Shown: piece after piece, positions 53,579 to 64,000 of the stretch | Numbering within the stretch: position 1 is the first letter of the stretch | Layout of the letters: each line of letters opens with the position of its first letter | Assembly (NCBI RefSeq): GCF_019343495.1 | Contig: NZ_CP072549.1 | Location: 682,001 to 746,000 of the forward strand | Direction: 5' to 3' | Source: Acinetobacter lwoffii | GTDB lineage: Bacteria > Pseudomonadota > Gammaproteobacteria > Pseudomonadales > Moraxellaceae | Length of the DNA stretch: 64,000 bases | The notes under the pieces: model-generated | What the model saw: only the letters and a program-made list of their open reading frames with translations | Told to the model about the DNA's origin: nothing | The model's database searches: none | Program-made: the position numbers and the translations under genes

Positions 53579-54190
53579 TCAGGTTTCCAAAATTCCGGTA
53601 ACGCCTGTGACAATCATATCAATGGCAATCGTACCAATCAGAAGCGCTGCAACACGACCGACAATATCGACATACAGGTCAATGTAGTTGGAATATTTAT
53701 GCTGTAAATGATCATGCAGGTATTTCATCAGAATTAGCAAGCTACAGGTCAGAAACAGGGTAAAGAAAATCACCAGAATGGTTTGCATTAAACTGAGCTG
53801 AATCCCGGTAATCACGGAAGCCGAAATGGTGCCGGGACCGATCATAAACGGCATGGCAATCGTACCCGCCAGATGACTGGGCGCTCCACGCATCACACCA
53901 ATCGTATCAGCACCTTCAAAGACATAACGATAGCCAATCACCAGAAAAATAATACCGCCAAAAATCTGGAAGGACTCAAACCGTACATGCAAGACTTCAT
54001 TAAAGAAGGCTTCACCGGTTTTTGCAAAAATGATGAACACAATAAAGCTGATCAGACTGCCCTGAATCAATGCCATGTTGAATACTTTTGCGTCGGAATT
54101 ACGGATAATTCCGAGCATATAAATACTCATCAGAAAAGGGTTGAGCAGGGAGAAAAACAGGGCAAATGCATTCAAACTTTCTGACATCAT
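53579..54190 (-). CDS. MarC-family membrane protein
   Basis: 203 aa, six hydrophobic helices. MarC signatures LLNPFLMSIYML near the N-terminus and AMPFMIGPGTISA in the middle are present. Transport role in the family is unproven (formerly linked to antibiotic resistance). Lies 25 bases after betT on the same strand, so it may be cotranscribed. Confidence 0.85.
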   Translation of the reverse strand: MMSESLNAFALFFSLLNPFLMSIYMLGIIRNSDAKVFNMALIQGSLISFIVFIIFAKTGEAFFNEVLHVRFESFQIFGGIIFLVIGYRYVFEGADTIGVMRGAPSHLAGTIAMPFMIGPGTISASVITGIQLSLMQTILVIFFTLFLTCSLLILMKYLHDHLQHKYSNYIDLYVDIVGRVAALLIGTIAIDMIVTGVTGILET

Positions 54191-54215
54191 TCAGTCCTTC
54201 CGTAGTTGAGATATC

Positions 54216-56252
54216 CTAGATTTCACGGTCCGGGAACAGCGGACGTTTACCTGGGCTGATCCGGTTAATATGCAGATACATCATATGGCGTTCATATTTA
54301 TCCAGGATGTCATTGATCACCTGTTCCTTACTATAACCGACCAGATCGTTGCCCTGAGAGCCTTCAAACAGATAACTTTCCAGACGATAGTAATAACGTT
54401 TGGTTCGTTTACCACGTGAACTGAAATTTGGCGTGTCATAGCGTACCGGCCATATTTCATAGACAAAGTTTTCTTCTTCATCGAGCTGAATGGTCAGATC
54501 CAGGTGATACAGTTCAGGTTCTTCCTCAAGCGATTTTTCCTGAATATTGACTTGAATGCCTTTGTCAATTAACTCGGTTGCAACGGCCTCAATGGCTGGT
54601 TTGCAAACATTATCCAGCATGGTCCGGGTCTGGGACAGGCTTGGATGCAGCATGACCCGGCTCAGACGCTTCTTCCAGTTCAGGATATCCACATTACCGA
54701 CCACAGGCGCAGCATTCAGACTGGTACTGGCCTGCCGAAAATCCTCCAGACGCAAGGACTTATACAGTCCGGCCATCACAAAGAAAATCACGAAACTAAA
54801 AGGCAGGCCCATAATAATCGTGGTGTTCTGTAATGCTGTTACGCCATTCGCCATGAGCATTGCCAAAGTCAGCAAACCGATGGCAATGGCCCAGAACACA
54901 CTCAGCCAGCGCGGTGAATCATGTTCAATATTAGTGAATTTGGTCGTGAAATTTCCCAATACCAATGCCCCCGAGTCCGCTGAGGTCACATAGAACAGTA
55001 AGCCGGTAATGGTGGCGACACCTGCAGTAAACATAAAGCCTGGATACTGCGCCAGCAGATCATAAAAACCATGTGCCGGATTTTCTAAAACTGTCGTAGC
55101 AAGTTGAGTATTACCATCAAAAATCACGCTGTATAAAGCACTGTTACCGAAAATAGACAACCAGGTCAGGGTAAATAACAGAGGAATAACCAAAGTCCCG
55201 GTGACAAATTCGCGAATGGTACGACCACGGGAAATACGGGCCAGGAACAGACCAACAAAAGGTGACCAGGCGATCCACCATGCCCAGAAGAACAGGGTCC
55301 AGCTATTCATCCACTCTTTCGGTTGTTCAAAAGGAAAACTGGTTAAAGAAAGTTTCGGGAACTGGCTGATATAGTCACCAAAATTTTGAATCAAGGCGGC
55401 TAATAAAAACTCGGTATTTCCTACAAACAGAATGAATAGCAGCAGCCCAATTGATACATAGATATTAATTTCAGACAGGATCCGGATGCCTTTATTGACA
55501 CCGGCAGTGACTGAAATAATAGTAATAATCACGGCAACGGCGATGAGTGCAGTTTGAATCCAGATATTTTCTGGTAAATCAAACAATACATGCAGGCCGT
55601 AATTTAATTGCACAACGCCAATCCCGCAGGTGGTGGCAATCCCGAAAATCGTGCCGAGTACTGCAGCCGTATCCACAGTATGGCCAATTGGACCATTAAT
55701 TTTTTTTCCAAAAATAGGATAGAGTGCTGATCGGATGGTGAGCGGTAAATTATAGCGATAGCTGAAATAACCTAGCGCGACCCCAATCAGTGCATACATA
55801 CTCCAGCCGGTTAAACCGTAGTGAAACAGGGTCCATACCATGGACTGGCGCGCAGCTTCGAAGGTTTCACCTTCGCCTACAGGCGGATTTATATAATGCG
55901 AAAGCGGTTCCGCCACTGAGAAAAACATCAGGTCAATCCCGATTCCGGCAGAAAATAGCATCGCCGACCAACTCAACAGGCTAAATTCTGGCTTGGAATG
56001 TTTGGGGCCTAATTTAATCTCGCCATAACGGGAACAGGCGATAAAGACGATAAAAACCAGATACAGCGTTGCCGCTAGCAGGTAATACCAGCTAAAGGTA
56101 CGACTGACCCAGTTTAAAATATTGATAATGACTTGATTGGCTTGTTCATTAAATAAAATGGTAATGATAGAAAACAGCAGAATAAGTGTCGCCGAAAAAT
56201 AAAAAACTACTTTATTCAGACCATCTTGCATCTCTTCATTTTTCTTTTGCAT
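54216..56252 (-). CDS. betT: BCCT-family choline transporter BetT
   Basis: 678 aa, 12 transmembrane helices with the BCCT signature WTLFFWAWWIAWSPFVGLF and the aromatic substrate region WTLFHYGLTGWSMYAL. The ~150-residue hydrophilic C-terminal domain is typical of the long BetT forms that sense osmotic stress. Divergent from betIBA, so choline is the expected substrate. Ribosome-binding site weak (ATGGAT). Confidence 0.88.
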   Translation of the reverse strand: MQKKNEEMQDGLNKVVFYFSATLILLFSIITILFNEQANQVIINILNWVSRTFSWYYLLAATLYLVFIVFIACSRYGEIKLGPKHSKPEFSLLSWSAMLFSAGIGIDLMFFSVAEPLSHYINPPVGEGETFEAARQSMVWTLFHYGLTGWSMYALIGVALGYFSYRYNLPLTIRSALYPIFGKKINGPIGHTVDTAAVLGTIFGIATTCGIGVVQLNYGLHVLFDLPENIWIQTALIAVAVIITIISVTAGVNKGIRILSEINIYVSIGLLLFILFVGNTEFLLAALIQNFGDYISQFPKLSLTSFPFEQPKEWMNSWTLFFWAWWIAWSPFVGLFLARISRGRTIREFVTGTLVIPLLFTLTWLSIFGNSALYSVIFDGNTQLATTVLENPAHGFYDLLAQYPGFMFTAGVATITGLLFYVTSADSGALVLGNFTTKFTNIEHDSPRWLSVFWAIAIGLLTLAMLMANGVTALQNTTIIMGLPFSFVIFFVMAGLYKSLRLEDFRQASTSLNAAPVVGNVDILNWKKRLSRVMLHPSLSQTRTMLDNVCKPAIEAVATELIDKGIQVNIQEKSLEEEPELYHLDLTIQLDEEENFVYEIWPVRYDTPNFSSRGKRTKRYYYRLESYLFEGSQGNDLVGYSKEQVINDILDKYERHMMYLHINRISPGKRPLFPDREI

Positions 56253-56414
56253 AAATCCATGACCATCGTGTTGTTGCCGGATGATCTACAGTGCAGTGTG
56301 ATTTAAAAGCAAAAGCCTGCGGTAAAGCTTCCTTGTTTTCGTGAATTACAAACTTTTGCAAATCCAAAACAAACTGCGCTGTACATCAAGGGTGAGCTGG
56401 CACTATAATTTTTA

Positions 56415-56434
56415 TTAATTGAACGTTCAATTAA
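56415..56434. promoter_or_regulatory. BetI operator
   Basis: Perfect 20-bp palindrome TTAATTGAACGTTCAATTAA between divergent betT and betI. TetR-family repressors such as BetI bind palindromes of this size, and the location suits control of both directions. Assignment to BetI is by context. Confidence 0.75.
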
Positions 56435-56522
56435 AAAAGCGTTTATGAATTGTTACATCATTCAGCTATTTGCTTTAGCAGAGTGATTTTTTATTGTTAC
56501 ATCCGTTATTCAGGTTAGTCCT

Positions 56523-57101
56523 ATGCCCAAAGTTGGTATGCAACCGATCCGTCGTCAGCAACTGATCGATGCCACCTTAGCTGCAGTGAATGAGCTAGGT
56601 TTTGCAGAAGCTTCAATTAGTCAGATTGCCCAGAGAGCAGGTGTCTCAACCGGCATCATAAGTCATTACTTTCGAGGTAAAAATGGCTTGATTGAAGCCA
56701 CAATGCGTTACTTATTGCAGCAATTGGGTAAATCTGTTGCACAGATAAAGATACAGGTTGATGACTTACCGGAGCAGCGCTTACTGGCGATCGTACGTGG
56801 TAATTTTGCTGCTCCACAAACCGACAAGGCGGCCATGAAAGTCTGGTTGGCGTTCTGGGCTAGCAGTTTGCATCAACCTGAGTTACATCGGTTACAGCAG
56901 ATCAATCATTACCGCTTACATTCCAACCTTAAATATGAATTCATGAAAAAGTTGAATAAAGACCAGGCAGAGAAAGCCGCTCAAGGTTTGGCAGCATTGA
57001 TTGATGGATTCTGGTTAAGAGGTGCTTTGGTAAATGGCGAAATTGACCCAGAACTGCCGATTGAACTGTGTAGTGAATATATCCGGCAACAACTCAAATA
57101 A
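56523..57101 (+). CDS. betI: Choline-responsive repressor BetI
   Basis: 192 aa TetR-family repressor. N-terminal helix-turn-helix ([21 protein letters not shown], split over residues ~26-46) and BetI-type C-terminal ligand domain. Divergent to betT, first gene of betIBA. Length equals known BetI. Confidence 0.92.
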   Translation: MPKVGMQPIRRQQLIDATLAAVNELGFAEASISQIAQRAGVSTGIISHYFRGKNGLIEATMRYLLQQLGKSVAQIKIQVDDLPEQRLLAIVRGNFAAPQTDKAAMKVWLAFWASSLHQPELHRLQQINHYRLHSNLKYEFMKKLNKDQAEKAAQGLAALIDGFWLRGALVNGEIDPELPIELCSEYIRQQLK

Positions 57102-57122
57102 CCCACCTGCGAGGAAATTCCA

Positions 57123-58598
57123 TTGACAACATTCAAACTGCAACGTCCTTATATTCATGGACAATATGTCGATGCAACGTCCAATAGCACGTTTCAAACG
57201 ATTAATCCTGCAACAGGCGAAGTTCTGGCAGACGTGCAAGTGTGTACGCGAAAAGATATCGATCGCGCTGTTGAATCGGCACAGCAAGGACAAAAAGTCT
57301 GGGCAGAAATGACGGCGATTCAACGTTCCCGTATTTTGAACAAGGCGGTTACCATCCTCCGTGAACGTAATGACGAGCTGGCACGTTTAGAAAGTCTCGA
57401 CAGTGGTAAAGCTTTCAGTGAAACATCCACCGTCGATATTGCGACAGGTGCAGATGTACTTGAATACTATGCAGGTATTTTGCCAGCATTAGAAGGCCAG
57501 CAAATCCCGCTCAGAAGTAGTTCGTTTGTTTATACTCGCCGTGAACCTTTGGGTGTGGTTGCCGGGATTGGTGCATGGAATTACCCGATTCAAATCGCCT
57601 TATGGAAATCTTCACCTGCACTGGCAGCAGGCAATGCCATGATCTTTAAAGCCAGTGAAATAACGCCTTTAAGTGCGTTAAAACTGGCAGAAATTTATAC
57701 TGAAGCAGGTGTGCCGCATGGCGTATTCAATGTGGTGACCGGCAGTGGTGAAATTGGTGGCTATCTGACTTCACATTCGGACATAGCCAAAGTTTCATTT
57801 ACCGGTGGTGTCGCGACCGGCAAAAAAGTCATGGCCCAAGCTGCGCATTCCAGTCTGAAAGAAGTAACTATGGAGCTGGGCGGAAAATCCCCGCTGATTA
57901 TCTGTGAAGATGCCGATCTGGATCTGGCGGCAGATATTGCCATGATGGCCAACTTCTATAGTTCCGGTCAGGTCTGTACCAATGGTACTCGAGTATTTAT
58001 ACCTTTAGCCTTGAAAGCCGAATTCGAAGAAAAGATTCTGCAGCGTATTCCTTATATTCGTATGGGGGACCCACTCGATCCTGAGACCAATTTTGGTCCA
58101 GTATCCAGCTTCTCTCATATGGAAAAAGTGCTGGGCTATATTGAAAAGGGCAAGATCGAAGGTGCACGCTTATTGTGTGGTGGTGGCCGTGCCGAAGATG
58201 AGCAATTTGCCCAAGGCGCTTATGTGCTACCAACGGTATTTACCGATTGCCGTGACGACATGACGATTGTCCGTGACGAAATATTTGGTCCGGTCATGAG
58301 TATTCTAAGTTATGACTCAGAAGAAGAGGCGATTCGTCGAGCCAATGACACCGAGTATGGTCTGGCAGCTGGTGTCGTGACACCGAATCTGGCACGTGCG
58401 CATCGTATTATTCATCAAATCGAAGCCGGCATTTGCTGGATTAATACTTGGGGCGAATCACCGGCAGAAATGCCAGTTGGTGGCTATAAACATTCAGGTG
58501 TCGGTCGCGAAAACGGTATTGTCACACTACAGCAATATACCCAGACCAAGTCAGTTCAGGTCGAACTTAGTCCTTTCCAGTCTGTATTTAGCGCATAA
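57123..58598 (+). CDS. betB: Betaine aldehyde dehydrogenase BetB
   Basis: 491 aa NAD-dependent aldehyde dehydrogenase. Catalytic Glu in [10 protein letters not shown] near residue 252 and Cys in SSGQVCTNG near 286. Oxidises betaine aldehyde to glycine betaine, an osmoprotectant. TTG start with GAGGA 8 bases upstream. Confidence 0.93.
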   Translation: MTTFKLQRPYIHGQYVDATSNSTFQTINPATGEVLADVQVCTRKDIDRAVESAQQGQKVWAEMTAIQRSRILNKAVTILRERNDELARLESLDSGKAFSETSTVDIATGADVLEYYAGILPALEGQQIPLRSSSFVYTRREPLGVVAGIGAWNYPIQIALWKSSPALAAGNAMIFKASEITPLSALKLAEIYTEAGVPHGVFNVVTGSGEIGGYLTSHSDIAKVSFTGGVATGKKVMAQAAHSSLKEVTMELGGKSPLIICEDADLDLAADIAMMANFYSSGQVCTNGTRVFIPLALKAEFEEKILQRIPYIRMGDPLDPETNFGPVSSFSHMEKVLGYIEKGKIEGARLLCGGGRAEDEQFAQGAYVLPTVFTDCRDDMTIVRDEIFGPVMSILSYDSEEEAIRRANDTEYGLAAGVVTPNLARAHRIIHQIEAGICWINTWGESPAEMPVGGYKHSGVGRENGIVTLQQYTQTKSVQVELSPFQSVFSA

Positions 58599-58609
58599 GG
58601 GAGGATTGG

Positions 58610-60265
58610 ATGAAGTACGATTATATTATTATCGGCGCAGGTTCGGCAGGAAATGTGCTCGCAGCGCGTTTAACTGAAGATCCGGATGTGAAAGTTCTGT
58701 TGCTGGAAGCGGGTGGGCCGGATTATCGTCTAGACTTCAGAACACAAATGCCGGCTGCATTGGCTTATCCATTACAAGGACGACGCTATAACTGGGCCTA
58801 TCTGACCGACCCCGAACCTCATATGAATAATCGTCGTATGGAGTGCGGGCGCGGAAAAGGTCTGGGCGGTTCTTCGTTAATTAACGGCATGTGTTACATT
58901 CGTGGTAATGCTATGGATCTTGAACAGTGGGCCAGCCTTAAGGGACTAGAACACTGGAGCTATGCTGAATGTCTGCCATATTATAAAAAAGCTGAAACGC
59001 GCGATATTGGCGGCAATGATTATCATGGTGACTCTGGACCGGTTTCGGTGGCAACACCTAAAAATGGCAATAATGAACTGTTCCATGCCATGGTCGAGGC
59101 AGGTGTACAGGCCGGCTATCCACGTACTGATGACCTGAATGGCTATCAGCAGGAAGGTTTTGGACCGATGGACCGTACCGTAACGCCGCAAGGCCGTCGT
59201 TCCAGTACAGCACGTGGTTATCTGGATATGGCCAAAGACCGGGATAATCTCACGATTATTACCCACGCTATGACCAACCGGATTCTGTTTAATCGTAATC
59301 AGGCAATTGGTGTGGAATATTTTGAAGGACAAAATACCTTACAGCCGATTCAGGTCTTTGTGGATCGTGAAGTTTTATTATGTGGTGGTGCGATTGCCTC
59401 ACCGCAAATCCTGCAACGCTCCGGTGTAGGTCCAGCCGAACTGTTAAAAAGTCTGGATATTCCTGTGGTTCAGGATTTGCCAGGCGTTGGTGAAAATCTG
59501 CAGGACCATCTGGAAATGTACCTGCAATATAAGTGCAAAAGACCGGTTAGCTTATATCCGGCACTCAAGTGGTATAACCAGCCCATGATTGGTGCGGAGT
59601 GGCTGTTTTTAGGTAAAGGTATTGGGGCCAGTAACCAGTTTGAAGCCGGTGGTTTTATCCGCTCCTCAGACGAATTTGACTGGCCCAATATCCAGTATCA
59701 TTTCCTGCCTGTAGCGATTAATTATAATGGCACCAATGCCATTCATGAACATGGTTTTCAGGCACATGTGGGCTCTATGCGTTCACCGTCACGTGGCCGT
59801 GTCCGTCTGAAATCCAAAGACCCCTTTGAGCATCCAAGTATTCTGTTCAACTATATGAGTACCGAGCAGGACTGGCGTGAATTCCGCGATGCCATCCGGA
59901 TTACCCGGGAAATTATGCATCAGCCGGCATTGGATCCCTATCGTGGTGAAGAAATCAGTCCGGGAAAACATCTACAAACAGATGCTGAAATTGATGAGTT
60001 TGTTCGTAATCATGCAGAAACCGCGTATCATCCATCATGTAGCTGTAAAATGGGTGAGGATGACATGGCGGTTGTCGATGGTTATGGACGCGTACATGAA
60101 ATGCAGGGGTTGCGTGTGATTGACGCCTCGATTATGCCTTTGATCATTACCGGTAACCTCAATGCAACTACGATTATGATCGCTGAAAAACTGGCAGACC
60201 ATATTCGTGGCAAACCTGCTCTTGCGCCTTCATCTGCACCTTTTTACAAGGCGCCTCGCGCTTAA
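58610..60265 (+). CDS. betA: Choline dehydrogenase BetA
   Basis: 551 aa GMC oxidoreductase. FAD motif [18 protein letters not shown] at the N-terminus, GMC signature 1 [15 protein letters not shown] near 84, signature 2 [15 protein letters not shown] near 263 and the catalytic His in [11 protein letters not shown]. Oxidises choline to betaine aldehyde. GGGAGG precedes the ATG; 11 bases after betB. Confidence 0.93.
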   Translation: MKYDYIIIGAGSAGNVLAARLTEDPDVKVLLLEAGGPDYRLDFRTQMPAALAYPLQGRRYNWAYLTDPEPHMNNRRMECGRGKGLGGSSLINGMCYIRGNAMDLEQWASLKGLEHWSYAECLPYYKKAETRDIGGNDYHGDSGPVSVATPKNGNNELFHAMVEAGVQAGYPRTDDLNGYQQEGFGPMDRTVTPQGRRSSTARGYLDMAKDRDNLTIITHAMTNRILFNRNQAIGVEYFEGQNTLQPIQVFVDREVLLCGGAIASPQILQRSGVGPAELLKSLDIPVVQDLPGVGENLQDHLEMYLQYKCKRPVSLYPALKWYNQPMIGAEWLFLGKGIGASNQFEAGGFIRSSDEFDWPNIQYHFLPVAINYNGTNAIHEHGFQAHVGSMRSPSRGRVRLKSKDPFEHPSILFNYMSTEQDWREFRDAIRITREIMHQPALDPYRGEEISPGKHLQTDAEIDEFVRNHAETAYHPSCSCKMGEDDMAVVDGYGRVHEMQGLRVIDASIMPLIITGNLNATTIMIAEKLADHIRGKPALAPSSAPFYKAPRA

Positions 60266-60326
60266 ATTATGGTTTTATTCCTGCCGCCTAGCAAAGCAGG
60301 AGTAAAGCGAATTTCAATTTTGTCCC

Positions 60327-60372
60327 AAAGCGGAGATAAAACCTCGACTGCTTTCGGTTTTATCTCCGCTTT
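60327..60372 (+). terminator. Long hairpin after betA
   Basis: AAAGCGGAGATAAAACC and GGTTTTATCTCCGCTTT form a perfect 17-bp stem with a 12-base loop. No T run follows; the IS begins 5 bases later and may have displaced it. Confidence 0.65.
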
Positions 60373-60377
60373 ACTTA

Positions 60378-61218
60378 GGGCGTGTCCTCATTTGAAAAAT
60401 TGGTTTTAAATACTTAAAATCCTCCTTTAAGCTCTTTTGATTTCTATATTTTTTCAATGGCACGTACTCTTCTCACCGATGATATCTGGCAGCAAATTCA
60501 AGATACTATGCGATTACACGGTTGTTACTGTTCAAAGAATAGTAGAAATATCATGGAAGCGATCTTATGGAAACTGCGTACAGGCGCCACATGGCGTGAT
60601 ATTCCCCAAGAATTTTGTCCTTGGCAAACTGCTTACAATCGCTTTAATCGTTGGGCAAGCAAGGGATTGTGGGATAAATTTTTTTTAGATTACGAGGCGT
60701 CTTGGATCAAGAATGGGTATTCATTGACGGAAGTTACATACGCGTGCATCAACATGCAAGTGGAGCTCGGCATGGTTTCGAAAGAGCAATTGGACAATCA
60801 CGTGGTGGACGAACAACAAAAATACATCTTGCAACCGACGCGAATGGATTACCGATTGATTTTAAAATCACTGGGGGTGACGTCCACGACAGTCAAGTTG
60901 CAAAACAACTGATTGATACGGTAGACGAGGCAACTTATCTCATTGCTGATAAGGGGTATGATGCTGAGTACATTAGAATATATGCCAAGAACAAGAATAT
61001 GATTCCCATTATTCCATTGAGATCAAACAGTAAGAGATCGAATAAGGAATTTGATAAATATCTATATAAATTAAGACACTTAGTTGAAAATGCATTTTCG
61101 AGATTAAAACATTTCCGTGCTATTGCAACTCGATTTGATAAACTGGCACGCAATTATAAATCTATGATTCGTATAGCCTGTATATTTATTTGGTGCAAAG
61201 CCAAATGAGGACACACCC
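60378..61218 (+). mobile_element. IS5-family insertion sequence with frameshifted transposase
   Basis: 841 bp. Ends GGGCGTGTCCTCATTTG and CAAATGAGGACACACCC are inverted repeats with one mismatch, flanked by TA. Different from the pair at 48030/52658. Inserted between the betA hairpin and a porin gene start. Confidence 0.9.
60457..61208 (+). CDS. IS5-family transposase, two frames joined by -1 frameshift
   Basis: The first frame encodes the N-terminal part (ARTLLTDDIWQQIQ, ATWRDIPQEF) up to about DKFF. A run of eight T at 60679-60686 would let the ribosome slip -1 into the frame that encodes WVFIDGSYIRVHQH, LIADKGYDAEY and KLRHLVENAFSRLKHF, the catalytic part. A slip on AAA-TTT-TTT is a known way for IS5-type elements to make OrfAB. 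A simple inactivating mutation is the alternative. Confidence 0.82.
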
Positions 61219-61235
61219 TAATACATTTATATTTT

Positions 61236-62006
61236 ATGAAAATATTCAATCAAACAGTGCTGTTTGGCTGTGCTGCTGTTTCAAGTTTTTACTGTTATGC
61301 CGATGATGCGGAAGTAAAACAAATAGAAGCAAGCGGAAACTTGAGTGTGGTCTCCAAATACGTCTCCCGCGGTTTGACCAATGCGCCTGAAAATGATGAT
61401 GTTGCTGTACAGGCTGCATTGAATCTGGCTTATGGTAATTTTTATGTCGGATATTGGGGATCTACGCTTGGATACTCTTATGCAGAAGTGCAGGGGCGTC
61501 AGGGACATCGTTCAGACAAATTCGAGCATAACTTTCTGCTGGGTTATACCCATAGCGGCGAAAATTATGATTGGGATCTATGGAACGCAACCTATTATTA
61601 TCCGGGCGGCAAGCATACTACCGGAAATGAGCTGGGTTTAAATATAAGTCGTGCATTGAATGATCAGATCAGTATTGGCGCCAGTGTATCGACCTATCTG
61701 TATGATGTGGCTTATGCCAATCAGGGCGATACTTTTTATACGCTTAACCTGAATCATCAGTTGAATGATCGCCTGAATGCCAGCGTTACGGCAGCGGGAA
61801 GCTATTTTAACGATGAAGGCAAATATGAGGGCGGTGAACTGGGCGATACCGAAAAGCAGTTTGCCTTTCGTTATGCTTCTGCCGGACTCAGTTATGCGCT
61901 TTTACCGCAGTTGAGTGTGTCAGGTGAATATATCTTTGGCGGTTATGACCGCTATGATGACAAGCAGCGTAATCTTGCAGTATTTGCACTGAGTTATGAT
62001 TTTTAA
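61236..62006 (+). CDS. TorF/TIGR02001-family outer-membrane protein
   Basis: 256 aa. A signal peptide ends near CYADD, then an anti-parallel barrel starts with GNLSVVSKYVSRGLT, the motif of the TIGR02001 porin-like family, and ends in LSYDF. The start lies 17 bases after the IS end, so its native promoter region was displaced; expression may come from the IS or be lost. Substrate unknown. Confidence 0.8.
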   Translation: MKIFNQTVLFGCAAVSSFYCYADDAEVKQIEASGNLSVVSKYVSRGLTNAPENDDVAVQAALNLAYGNFYVGYWGSTLGYSYAEVQGRQGHRSDKFEHNFLLGYTHSGENYDWDLWNATYYYPGGKHTTGNELGLNISRALNDQISIGASVSTYLYDVAYANQGDTFYTLNLNHQLNDRLNASVTAAGSYFNDEGKYEGGELGDTEKQFAFRYASAGLSYALLPQLSVSGEYIFGGYDRYDDKQRNLAVFALSYDF

Positions 62007-62347
62007 AATTATGAAATCATTCAGACTAGGCGGGTGAAAATCTGCCTTATCTGCAACTTTGATTAATAGTATAAGCCATGACTTGAAGTTGATTCATGCT
62101 CCGGCAGCTCAGGAAAGACTGAGGATCTGGTTTAATCTGCCAGAATTTCAGACAAATATTATCAATTTCATAAAATAATTCTATAATAGCGCCCATTCTC
62201 GGCAGCGTTATCCAGACACTTCGTCAAATGGTATAACCTGACCATTTTCTATTTTTCATTCAAGTTCTCCTCCGTGAACCGGCTTGTATATTCAGATTCA
62301 GCATCTTATCTGTCCGTGACGGCACATAAGAATATTTAGGTATCCAC
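62007..62347. other. Intergenic region with long leader before OsmC-YcaO gene
   Basis: TATAAT at 62182-62187 with a weak -35 suggests a promoter and a 5' leader of about 155 bases. AAATGGT/ACCATTT at 62227-62250 forms one hairpin. No known riboswitch recognised and no terminator seen after the porin gene. Confidence 0.45.
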
Positions 62348-64000
62348 ATGGAAATTAAGGTCAATTATCTCGATAATCTTCGTCAGGAAGCCAAGTTCGA
62401 TGACTTCACGGTAATCGCCGATCAGCCGATCCGCTATAAAGGCGATGGTTCGGCACCCGGCCCATTCGATTATTTTCTGGCATCTTCAGCTTTATGTGCG
62501 GCTTATTTTGTCAAAGTCTATTGCGCGGCACGTGATATTCCGACCGACAATATCCGCCTATCTCAAAACAATATCGTTGATCCTGAAAACCGATATAAAC
62601 AGATTTTTAAAATTCAGGTGGAACTACCGGCTGATATTTCTGAAAAAGACCGCCAGGGAATTTTACGTTCGATCGACCGTTGTACCGTCAAAAAAGTAAT
62701 TCAAACCGGTCCTGAATTTGTCATTGAAGAAGTAGAAAGTATCGATGCAGATGCTCAGGCCTTGTTAATGCCAAGTCTGGCTTCTGACCATACGACTTTC
62801 ATTCCGGGTAAGGACCTTCCGCTGGAAGAAACGATTGCCAATATGTCTGCCATTCTGGCAGGCCTTGGCATGAAGATTGAAATCGCGTCTTGGCGTAATA
62901 TCGTGCCGAATGTGTGGTCGCTACATATCCGTGATGCGCAGTCACCAATGTGCTTTACCAATGGTAAGGGTTCGACCAAAGAAAGTGCGCTGGCATCTGC
63001 CTTGGGCGAATTTATTGAGCGTCTGAATTGCAACTTTTTCTATAACGACCAGTTCTGGGGTGAGGATATTGCCAATGCCGAATTTGTGCATTATCCAGAT
63101 GAAAAATGGTTCCAGCCAGGTCCAAATGGCGAACTACCTGCAGAAATTTTAGATGAACATACCCGTGAAATTTATGATCCTGAAGATGAATTATTGGGTA
63201 TCCATCTTTACGACACCAACTCTGGTAATAAAGCACGTGGCATCTGTTCATTGCCATTTGTACGTCAGTCTGATGGTGAAACCGTTTATTTCCCGTCGAA
63301 TCTGATCGAAAACCTTTACTTAAGTAACGGGATGAGTGCCGGCAATACCTTGGCTGAAGCGCAAGTACAATGTCTGTCTGAAATTTTCGAACGTGGGGTA
63401 AAACGCGAAATTCTGGAAGGTGAACTGGCACTACCGGATGTGCCTGAACATGTTCTGGCAAAATATCCAAAAATTGTTGAAGGCATTAAAGGTCTGGAAG
63501 AACAGGGCTTCCCGGTTCTGGTCAAAGATGCTTCACTAGGCGGTCAGTTCCCGGTCATGTGCGTTACCTTGATGAACCCGCGTACCGGCGGTGTATTTGC
63601 CTCATTCGGTGCCCATCCTAACTTTGAAGTAGCATTAGAACGCAGTCTGACTGAGTTATTGCAAGGCCGTAGTTTTGAAGGTCTGAATGATCTGCCAAAA
63701 CCAACCTTTAGCAGTAATGCCGTGACTGAACCAAATAACTTCGTCGAGCATTTCATCGACTCGAGCGGTGTAGTGTCTTGGCGTTTCTTCAGCGCGAAAT
63801 CAGATTATGATTTTGTCGAGTGGGATTTCACTAATAACGGTCAAAATTCGAATGCGGACGAAGCTCAGGAATTATTCACGATTCTGGAAGACATGGGCCA
63901 TGAAGTTTATATGGCGGTGTATCAGCATCTAGGTGCAACAGCTTGCCGTATTCTGGTACCGGGCTATTCGGAAATTTATCTGGTAGAAGATCTGGTTTGG
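62348..64000 (+). CDS. OsmC-YcaO fusion protein, C-terminus beyond window
   Basis: 551 codons are visible and the frame runs off the end. Residues 1-~130 resemble OsmC peroxiredoxin-like domains (GDGSAPGPFDYFLASSALCA). From ~160 on it is a YcaO domain, with the ATP-binding ALGEFIERLNCNFF region near 220 and ECLSEIFERGVK-like QVQCLSEIFERGVKRE near 340. YcaO proteins activate amide backbones with ATP; the OsmC-YcaO form acts in ribosomal protein S12 methylthiolation in E. coli. Start ATG has no strong ribosome-binding site. Confidence 0.88.
   Translation, partial: MEIKVNYLDNLRQEAKFDDFTVIADQPIRYKGDGSAPGPFDYFLASSALCAAYFVKVYCAARDIPTDNIRLSQNNIVDPENRYKQIFKIQVELPADISEKDRQGILRSIDRCTVKKVIQTGPEFVIEEVESIDADAQALLMPSLASDHTTFIPGKDLPLEETIANMSAILAGLGMKIEIASWRNIVPNVWSLHIRDAQSPMCFTNGKGSTKESALASALGEFIERLNCNFFYNDQFWGEDIANAEFVHYPDEKWFQPGPNGELPAEILDEHTREIYDPEDELLGIHLYDTNSGNKARGICSLPFVRQSDGETVYFPSNLIENLYLSNGMSAGNTLAEAQVQCLSEIFERGVKREILEGELALPDVPEHVLAKYPKIVEGIKGLEEQGFPVLVKDASLGGQFPVMCVTLMNPRTGGVFASFGAHPNFEVALERSLTELLQGRSFEGLNDLPKPTFSSNAVTEPNNFVEHFIDSSGVVSWRFFSAKSDYDFVEWDFTNNGQNSNADEAQELFTILEDMGHEVYMAVYQHLGATACRILVPGYSEIYLVEDLVW

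Noticed and set aside
62445..62699. 84-codon frame in the OsmC-YcaO region
   Set aside because: Shadow of the OsmC-YcaO gene, which is open through this region in another frame.
1..64000. CRISPR arrays, tRNA and rRNA genes
   Set aside because: No regular short-spaced direct repeats, cloverleaf genes or rRNA blocks were recognised on reading.

Overview
The window looks like chromosome of an Acinetobacter-type gammaproteobacterium. The evidence is a DcaP-like porin, an AbeS/EmrE-like SMR pump, a betT-betIBA choline cluster of the usual Acinetobacter layout, moderate-to-low GC, and IS5-family elements with TA target duplications. The genus call rests on recognising these families, not on a marker gene. 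No rRNA, tRNA or CRISPR array was found.

Layout. 1-9.5 kb: end of a porin gene, a MocR-type regulator, an acyl-CoA ligase, a ferredoxin-reductase/fatty-acid-desaturase pair, a small lipoprotein, a HAD phosphatase and a LysR regulator. 9.6-25.3 kb: a guanidine-utilisation locus. A sigma-54 promoter and a guanidine-I (ykkC) riboswitch precede the two carboxyguanidine deiminase subunits and a guanidine/urea carboxylase. An AT-rich OLD-family nuclease gene interrupts the locus. Then come a NikR-like ribbon-helix-helix regulator, allophanate hydrolase and a lipoprotein substrate-binding protein. A convergent operon encodes ABC permease, ATPase, a 2-oxoglutarate/Fe(II) oxygenase, an unknown protein and an SMR pump. 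25.4-47 kb: nitrate and cyanate assimilation: nasS-nasT, nirB, a nirD-reductase fusion, nasA, molybdenum cofactor genes (mobA, moaA, moaD, moaE, moaCB, moeA), modABC, a nitrate transporter, cynS, a formate/nitrite-family transporter and a PP2C-kinase fusion. 48-53.5 kb: two direct, nearly identical IS5-family copies flank a LysR regulator and a TonB-dependent receptor. 53.6-60.3 kb: a MarC protein, then betT, betI, betB, betA. 60.4-64 kb: another IS with a -1 frameshift, a TIGR02001/TorF-like porin and a truncated OsmC-YcaO gene.

How it works together. Guanidine would be imported, carboxylated, deiminated to allophanate and hydrolysed to ammonia and CO2. Nitrate would be imported and reduced by NasA and NirB with cofactor built by the moa/moe/mod genes. 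Cyanate is opened by cynase. Both halves are tied to nitrogen status by nine good sigma-54 (-24/-12) promoters and two weaker ones.

Two further control layers are visible. First, a paired motif GTAWTAC-N14-GTAWTAC, always with a 21 bp period, sits at all three guanidine-locus promoters and is a candidate operator for the NikR-like regulator. Second, twin hexaloop hairpins (A at loop position 1, G at position 4) lie at the 5' ends of the nirB, narK and nitrite-transporter transcripts, as expected of targets of the ANTAR antiterminator NasT encoded next door.
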